Part shown: positions 60,901-64,000 of the stretch, one piece after another
Position numbering within the stretch: the first letter of the stretch is position 1
Layout: each line of letters starts with the position of its first letter
DNA from: Candidatus Centipeda massiliensis
GTDB taxonomy: Bacteria > Bacillota > Negativicutes > Selenomonadales > Selenomonadaceae
DNA: 64,000 bases
Assembly (NCBI RefSeq): GCF_900290285.1
Contig: NZ_LT985756.1
Location: 248,819 to 312,818 of the forward strand
Direction of reading: 5' to 3'
Made by a program: the position numbers and the translations under genes
Notes under the pieces: model-generated
The model's input: only the letters and a program-made list of their open reading frames with translations
What the model was told of the DNA's origin: nothing
The model's database searches: none

Positions 60901-61003
60901 GCCCATGGCGGTCGCCATCGCGGGCGGACTGATTGTGGCAACGGTGCTGACACTCTTGGTGCTGCCCGTCATGTATGCCGTCGCGTATCGGGTGAGGGAG
61001 TAG
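57971..61003 (+). CDS. RND family efflux permease
   Basis: A 1010-residue inner-membrane proton-driven pump with the twelve-span, two-loop AcrB/CzcA plan. The N-terminal span is followed by the porter loop (about 35-325), then the SLGLLVDDAIIAVEMM region of span 4 with the proton-relay Asp pair, the second loop (about 560-830) and the final spans. Loop sequences are closer to the MexF/VexF type of organic-solute exporters than to metal pumps, but this is a judgement. No outer-membrane partner is adjacent. Phd/Doc genes follow 39 bp later. Confidence 0.95.
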   Translation: MRNLTELSLRHRALVWYFIIVFAVGGIFAYNALGRMEDPAFTIRQMVISAAWPGASAEEMQEQVTDKLERRFQDTPGLKQIHSETRAGQTTIYVQLRDDVDASEIRPTWRDVRNFGEDVKRDLPAGVYGPYYNDRFDDVYGSVYAITGADYSDEELRSMAEDARRRILAVPSVQKVELIGVQSERVYVEIALERLAQLGIPPTAITDALAAQDAMATSGSIETESDTVQLRASGVFENIEDIRALPIAANGKVFRLGDIASVERKAVDPSEPRMLYNGAPAVGIAVSMEAGGNILALGENLKELTAAIQQDLPLGAELHEVSNQPAVVQHSIHDFVETLALAILIVLAVSFLSLGLRTGLVVAGCIPLVLAGTFVAMYLLGIDLHKVSLGALIISLGLLVDDAIIAVEMMSVQLERGMGRFDAACYAFTQTAKPMLTGTLITCAGFIPVAFSKGMASEFCAALFPVIGIALVLSWVVSVMVAPLFGYYLIRVQKMEGGVHDPYTSPFYRLFRRVLTAFLAHRAAVLVGTVLLFAVSLAAFPHIKQTFFPPSLRPELLVRLTLPQGASMQATAAEADRLAGLLAAHSDKIQNYAAYIGRSTPRFVLTVDPKADAANSAQFVITANDTAAREELAAVIAAARSDELSGVRVSTQYIQTGPPADFPIMLRVSAPTTDEVRRVAEEVAAITAADPAATNVHLDWTEKSKTVRIDFDKDKLKLYGISAKAVKQMLYTELTGAQAAEFYTGDRTIGIVLRLVGRDRTNIERLGELPIATAGGSVPLAQIAHLSYGAEDGFIKRYNLRPSIMVQAEVREGEGNDAALRIYKATEELRRSLPAGTTIETAGALADSADSMHYLMQPLPAMIFIIMTLLMLQLGSMGKMTLTLLTAPMGLIGVAFAMLVTDSALGFVAYLGVLALFGMIIRNSVILIDQIKKHEEAGEQPMDAIIDSAVLRFRPIMLTAAAAILGMLPLMRSIFWGPMAVAIAGGLIVATVLTLLVLPVMYAVAYRVRE

Positions 61004-61042
61004 GTGGTCAGAGCCATCAACCACGAAAAAGGAGGTCACTCC

Positions 61043-61285
61043 ATGAACATCCACACAGACACCATGATTTCCATGACCGAAGCAAACCAAAATTTTTCCA
61101 AGGTCGTACAGCTTGTCGACGAAAAAGGAACTGCGGTCATTCTAAAGGACAATACGCCGCGCTACCTCGTTATCGACATCCGGCAACTCGGACATAGCGA
61201 AACCTTGCCGGATGCAGACGTGCTTGCCGTCTCTCGACAGCTGATGGAACAAAATAGAGCAGCTTATGAGGTGCTGGCACGATGA
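61043..61285 (+). CDS. Phd/YefM family antitoxin
   Basis: An 80-residue protein: MISMTEANQNFSKVVQLVDEKGTAVILKDNTPRYLVID, seen in parts, is the Phd DNA-binding fold (S-x-x-E-x-x-x-N-F-S; G-x-A-V-I-x-K; Y-L-V-I). AAAGGAGG is 7 bp before the ATG. It overlaps the Doc gene by 4 bp. Confidence 0.92.
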   Translation: MNIHTDTMISMTEANQNFSKVVQLVDEKGTAVILKDNTPRYLVIDIRQLGHSETLPDADVLAVSRQLMEQNRAAYEVLAR

Positions 61286-61662
61286 TCCGCCTGACAAAAG
61301 GGCAGGTGCTTCAGATGCACGCAGAACTGATTGCCGCAACCGGCGGCAGCAGCGGTATCCGCGACGAAGCACTTCTCGACGCCGCCTTGGCAGCACCGTT
61401 TATGTCCTTTGGCGGCATGGATCTCTATCCGTCCCTTGAACAAAAAGCCGCACGCCTCGGCTATGGTCTCATCAAAAACCACGCCATGATCGACGGGAAC
61501 AAGCGCATCTGTGCACATGCCATGCTCGTCTTCCTTGCATTGAACGGCATCCGTCTGCAATACACACAGGAAGAACTCTACACCATCATCCTAGATGTTG
61601 CCGCAGGAAAAAGCCCGCAGGAAAATCTGCGGACTTGGATCGAAGCACACAAAAAGACCTAG
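61282..61662 (+). CDS. Doc (death-on-curing) family toxin
   Basis: A 126-residue Fic-fold toxin. The active-site motif reads NHAMIDGNKR (Doc: H-x-F-x-D-G-N-K-R), with Met-Ile for the usual Pro/Ala-Phe. Doc proteins phosphorylate EF-Tu; IRDEALLDAALAAP near the N-terminus is also typical. The TAG stop shares its last bases with the first bases of repeat copy D, so the repeat inserted exactly at the gene end. Confidence 0.92.
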   Translation: MIRLTKGQVLQMHAELIAATGGSSGIRDEALLDAALAAPFMSFGGMDLYPSLEQKAARLGYGLIKNHAMIDGNKRICAHAMLVFLALNGIRLQYTQEELYTIILDVAAGKSPQENLRTWIEAHKKT

Positions 61663-61821
61663 GGATGCACTGATAAATTCAGCGAGCGTTTCTTGACGCA
61701 CCTTTTTTGACCGAACAGGACCCTTGGATCCTCTACATAGCTTTTGCAGCGTTAGGTTTGCCTTCTTGCTCGGACGAAAAAATCTATGCCAATCTGAGGG
61801 TCTATTTTATCAGCGATTCCT
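61661..61821. repeat. MITE-like intergenic repeat, copy D
   Basis: About 161 bp: left end AGGGATGCACTGATAAATTCA, right end TTTTATCAGCGATTCCT, centre with GGACGAAAAAATCTATG. A second, partly decayed right end (ATTTATCAACAATTCCTATAG) follows at about 61831-61851, as if two insertions or a partial duplication occurred. Confidence 0.8.
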
Positions 61822-61852
61822 TAAGCGTCAAATTTATCAACAATTCCTATAG

Positions 61853-61890
61853 AAAAATCTCCCGACCGCTTCCGCCGTCGGGAGATTTTT
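61853..61890. terminator. Bidirectional terminator beside DUF421 gene
   Basis: A perfect 14-bp stem, AAAAATCTCCCGAC with its inverse, ends in T or A runs on both strands. It serves the minus-strand operon. Confidence 0.9.
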
Positions 61891-61901
61891 ATGTACCAGC
61901 C

Positions 61902-62537
61902 TCACTTTTTCTCATACGGATGAATAATCAGCGCACCATCCTTGTACTCGCCGATGTAGATGTCCTTCACCGCGCAGTCCGCCGCACGCAGCTCAGCGTT
62001 GAGCCAGACGCGATCCTTTTCGATGAGTTCGAGGATGTCCTCGTCCACCTGTCCGTCGAGGATGAGCGGATAGCGCGCGTTCTGCTCACCGTACTGGATC
62101 ACGGTGAGCTGTCCGTTCGGCTCAAGGACGGCGCGTTTCACATCTTTGACGTAGTAGACCCCCGCCATACGGAGTTTCAGCATGATGTCATGCGCGAGCA
62201 TTCCGTGCCGCATACACTCATCCATGAGGATCTTGCCGCGCTCGATCACCACGGCGGGACTGCCGTCAACGAAGTCCTTAATCATGCCGCTGTTCATCTT
62301 GAGATATTTCAGGATCAGCACGAGCAGTGTCCATGCGATCAGCACGAGCACGAAGTCCAGAATCGAGATGGCGTTGTTGTAGATCACGCCGCCGATGATG
62401 CCGCCGAGGACGTAGTTCTGCACCTGATCGGTCGCGGAGTTCGGCGCGAGGTTGCCCTTGCCGAGCAGGTTGATCTGAACGATGAGACACAAAAGACCGA
62501 GCGCGAGCTTGCCCAACATCAGAAAGTAGATCAGCAT
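61902..62537 (-). CDS. DUF421 (YetF-like) membrane protein
   Basis: A 211-residue protein with three N-terminal spans (MLIYFLMLGKLALGLLCLIV in parts; ISILDFVLVLIAWTLLVLI) and a soluble C-terminal part (SPAVVIERGKI, MLKLRMAGVYYVKDVKRAVLEPNGQLTVI in parts) as in YetF/DUF421. The family's function is not firmly known. ATG at 62537 follows AAGGAG by 7 bp. Its gene overlaps or touches the DUF3290 stop, the common pairing in Firmicutes. Confidence 0.92.
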   Translation of the reverse strand: MLIYFLMLGKLALGLLCLIVQINLLGKGNLAPNSATDQVQNYVLGGIIGGVIYNNAISILDFVLVLIAWTLLVLILKYLKMNSGMIKDFVDGSPAVVIERGKILMDECMRHGMLAHDIMLKLRMAGVYYVKDVKRAVLEPNGQLTVIQYGEQNARYPLILDGQVDEDILELIEKDRVWLNAELRAADCAVKDIYIGEYKDGALIIHPYEKK

Positions 62538-62538
62538 G

Positions 62539-62991
62539 TCAGTTCTCCTTGTCCACAATCTTCACATCGCGGTTTAGGAGATGCGTCCGCTCGTACTGAA
62601 ACGAGGTAAAATCCGCATTGAACGTCACCGCATAAAACGTCCCCTGCACATCGACGAGCATTCCCTGTTTCAAATACGTCGAGTTGGTGCGGATCTTTTG
62701 CACGGGCACGTCCAGATCCACGCTGAGACTGTGGAGGAACTGCGCCATGCGCGAGGTCGCCTCCACATCGCTCTTCGTACGGTTGTAGTCGTTCCACTGC
62801 ATACCGCCGAGGAATGCGACCGTGAGAAACAGAATGACGATGAGATCGCGGTAGCGCGTCGCAAGGCGGTTGCGCAGATATTTGATGCTCACGAACAGCA
62901 GCGCAGCGAGCGCGAGAAATGAGAGCACATACCAGACATTATCGCCGAACTGGCTGTGCGCCGTGATGTAGTCGTAGGTGTAAAAGTTCAA
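62539..62991 (-). CDS. DUF3290 family membrane protein
   Basis: A 150-residue protein with two spans (about 21-38 and 49-64) and a C-terminal domain with VPVQKIRTNSTYLKQGMLVDVQG in parts. Family members are nearly always next to DUF421 genes, so the two probably form one membrane complex of unknown role. The start is TTG, with AGGAGGGG 5 bp upstream. Confidence 0.9.
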   Translation of the reverse strand: MNFYTYDYITAHSQFGDNVWYVLSFLALAALLFVSIKYLRNRLATRYRDLIVILFLTVAFLGGMQWNDYNRTKSDVEATSRMAQFLHSLSVDLDVPVQKIRTNSTYLKQGMLVDVQGTFYAVTFNADFTSFQYERTHLLNRDVKIVDKEN

Positions 62992-63015
62992 GTAATCCCC
63001 TCCTTTTCCGCCTGT

Positions 63016-63044
63016 AGATTACTACGAGTGGTACGGCGCGTCAA
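63016..63044 (-). promoter_or_regulatory. Promoter of the DUF3290-DUF421 operon
   Basis: On the minus strand TTGACG (63039-63044), a 17-bp spacer, TAATCT (63016-63021). Confidence 0.6.
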
Positions 63045-63100
63045 GTGTTTTACCGTGCAAAAATGTATTCAGTATGCGATTTTATTTTCTCCGTATCTTC

Positions 63101-63109
63101 TGTTATAAT
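63101..63109 (+). promoter_or_regulatory. Extended -10 promoter of the 2-oxoacid oxidoreductase operon
   Basis: TGTTATAAT matches the extended -10 exactly. The RNA would begin near 63116, at the base of the leader hairpin. Confidence 0.65.
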
Positions 63110-63115
63110 ATTGAA

Positions 63116-63202
63116 ATTATCCGCAGATAAAACGGAGGGACAAACCTCCGGAACGGATAATGAACCTATTTTCTGTGTATGATGGGATGTGTTCCGCATC
63201 CC
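63116..63202 (+). promoter_or_regulatory. Structured leader of the 2-oxoacid oxidoreductase operon
   Basis: ATTATCCG (63116-63123) pairs with CGGATAAT (63154-63161), enclosing CGGAGG/CCTCCG (63133-63138 with 63145-63150). A second hairpin, GGGATG with CATCCC (63184-63189 with 63197-63202), ends just before the ribosome site CGGGAG. I do not recognise it as a known riboswitch. Confidence 0.5.
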
Positions 63203-63218
63203 GGCGGGAGTTGACGCC

Positions 63219-63422
63219 ATGAAGGGTGAGCTGTATATCAAGGAAAAGCGGTGCAAGGGCTGCGGTATATGTGCCGCGTTCTGTCCGAAGCAGGTGCTCG
63301 AGGTAAGCCTGCTCGGCAAGATCACGCCCGTCCGACCCGCGGACTGTATCGCGTGTGGTCAGTGCGAGATGCGCTGTCCTGACTTTGCGATATTTGTGGA
63401 GCGGAGGGAGGAGCGCAAATGA
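63219..63422 (+). CDS. korD: 4Fe-4S ferredoxin subunit of a 2-oxoacid:ferredoxin oxidoreductase (delta)
   Basis: A 67-residue protein with two C-x2-C-x2-C-x3-C-P clusters: CKGCGICAAFCP and CIACGQCEMRCP, each binding one 4Fe-4S. It carries electrons from the oxidoreductase to ferredoxin. ATG at 63219 follows GGGAG by 8 bp. It overlaps the alpha-subunit start by 4 bp, the typical kor operon order. Confidence 0.9.
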   Translation: MKGELYIKEKRCKGCGICAAFCPKQVLEVSLLGKITPVRPADCIACGQCEMRCPDFAIFVERREERK

Positions 63423-64000
63423 GCAAGACGAAAGCAAGGCTCATGCAGGGCAATGAGGCGGTCGCCGAAGGGGCGATTGCGGCGGGAGTGACGTTCTTCG
63501 CGGGCTATCCGATCACGCCGTCCACGGAGATCGCCGAGCAGATGGCAAAGCTGCTGCCGAAGATCGGCGGCACGTTCCTCCAGATGGAGGACGAGATCGG
63601 CGCGATGGGCGCAATCCTCGGTGCGTCGCTCGCGGGTGCAAAGGTGATGGACGCGACGAGCGGCCCGGGCTTCTCTCTGAAACAGGAGCTGATCGGCTAT
63701 GGTGCGTGTGCGGAGATCCCGTGCGTCGTGGTGAATGTACAGCGCGTCGGTCCCTCGACGGGACAACCGACCGCGCCATCACAGGGCGATGTGATGCAGG
63801 CGCGTTGGGGCACGCACGGCGACCACCCGATCATCGCACTCTCACCGTGGAGCGTGCGCGAGTCGTTCGATCTGGCGGTGCTGTCGGTGAACTATGCGGA
63901 GCGTTTTCGCACGCCCGTCATCCTGCTGACGGATGAGATCGTCGGGCATCTGCGCGAAAATGTCACGCTCCCGACGGCAGACGAATTGGACATCTATCCG
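63419..64000 (+). CDS. korA: 2-oxoglutarate (2-oxoacid):ferredoxin oxidoreductase alpha subunit, 5' part
   Basis: 194 codons lie in the window; the gene continues to the right. The start, RLMQGNEAVAEGAIAAGVTFFAGYPITPSTEIAE in parts, and the segment MEDEIGAMGAILGASLAGAKVMDATSGPGFSL in parts are the pyrimidine-domain signature of KorA/VorB. VQRVGPSTGQPTAPSQGDVMQARWGTHGDHP favours 2-oxoglutarate or branched-chain 2-oxoacid enzymes over pyruvate ones. It makes acyl-CoA and reduced ferredoxin, in anaerobes usually for biosynthesis. Confidence 0.93.
   Translation, partial: MSKTKARLMQGNEAVAEGAIAAGVTFFAGYPITPSTEIAEQMAKLLPKIGGTFLQMEDEIGAMGAILGASLAGAKVMDATSGPGFSLKQELIGYGACAEIPCVVVNVQRVGPSTGQPTAPSQGDVMQARWGTHGDHPIIALSPWSVRESFDLAVLSVNYAERFRTPVILLTDEIVGHLRENVTLPTADELDIYP

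Noticed and set aside
59621-61090. A 489-codon open frame antisense to the RND permease
   Set aside because: The plus strand encodes an unmistakable RND pump; the His/Gly/Asp-rich antisense product is a shadow.

Overview
The window looks like chromosome from a Negativicutes bacterium, probably Selenomonadaceae (Selenomonas or Centipeda type). This is inferred from gene content. Firmicute-style features (AGGAGG ribosome sites, TTG and GTG starts, DUF3793, the DUF421/DUF3290 pair, a short intrinsic terminator after many units) sit beside a full Gram-negative envelope set (heptose-LPS genes, an LptD-like protein, an RND pump, an autotransporter-like surface protein). GC content is fairly high by eye, except for an AT-richer patch at about 12.7-15.0 kb. 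I saw no rRNA, complete tRNA or CRISPR array.

Layout. 1-3282 (-): the 5' part of a very repetitive surface protein. 3.4-7.6 kb: AGCS symporter, pyruvate kinase, RidA, and a small PemK/MazF pair. 7.6-9.5 kb (-): pheA-aroF. 9.6-12.7 kb (+): HD hydrolase, membrane methyltransferase, secreted glucosaminidase with TPRs, Ada-like metal-binding protein. 12.8-14.8 kb (-): a lone GmrSD-like defence protein. 15-17.3 kb (-): a coiled-coil membrane protein and a DUF3793-flavodoxin operon behind a Fur-box-like promoter. 17.5-21.6 kb (+): metNIQ and a MATE exporter. 21.7-25.5 kb (-): an unknown membrane protein and bioY-bioD-bioA under a BirA operator. 25.65-25.87 kb: a compact locus built like a type I toxin-antitoxin system. 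25.9-28.1 kb (-): two metallophosphatases. 28.2-30.9 kb (+): purB-purA. 30.9-32.9 kb (-): ArsC-like, YeiH and a DNA glycosylase. 33-37.9 kb (+): Hsp20, aspartase, tyrosine recombinase, GT9 transferase.

38.0-53.2 kb (-) is one long envelope cluster. It holds an LptD-like protein, the split heptose-activation genes (rfaE1-type kinase, rfaE2), heptosyltransferases, an LTA-synthase-like sulfatase-fold enzyme, a second rfaE1, hldD, gmhB and several glycosyltransferases. Many genes overlap by 4 nt, which suggests translational coupling. Together they make ADP-heptose, add it to the LPS core, decorate the core and help place LPS in the outer membrane. 53.3-56.1 kb: small secreted proteins and a methyltransferase. 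56.2-61.7 kb (+): RelB/YafQ module, RND adaptor and permease, Phd/Doc module. 61.9-63.0 kb (-): DUF3290-DUF421. From 63.1 kb (+): a structured leader, then a ferredoxin and the start of a 2-oxoacid:ferredoxin oxidoreductase alpha subunit, cut by the window edge.

Two dispersed repeat families run through the intergenic DNA. One is a roughly 160-bp element with inverted ends (four copies plus a solo end), found at or just beyond gene 3' ends. The other is a roughly 132-bp imperfect palindrome (two copies). With the type I-like locus at 25.7 kb, these are the least ordinary parts of the window.
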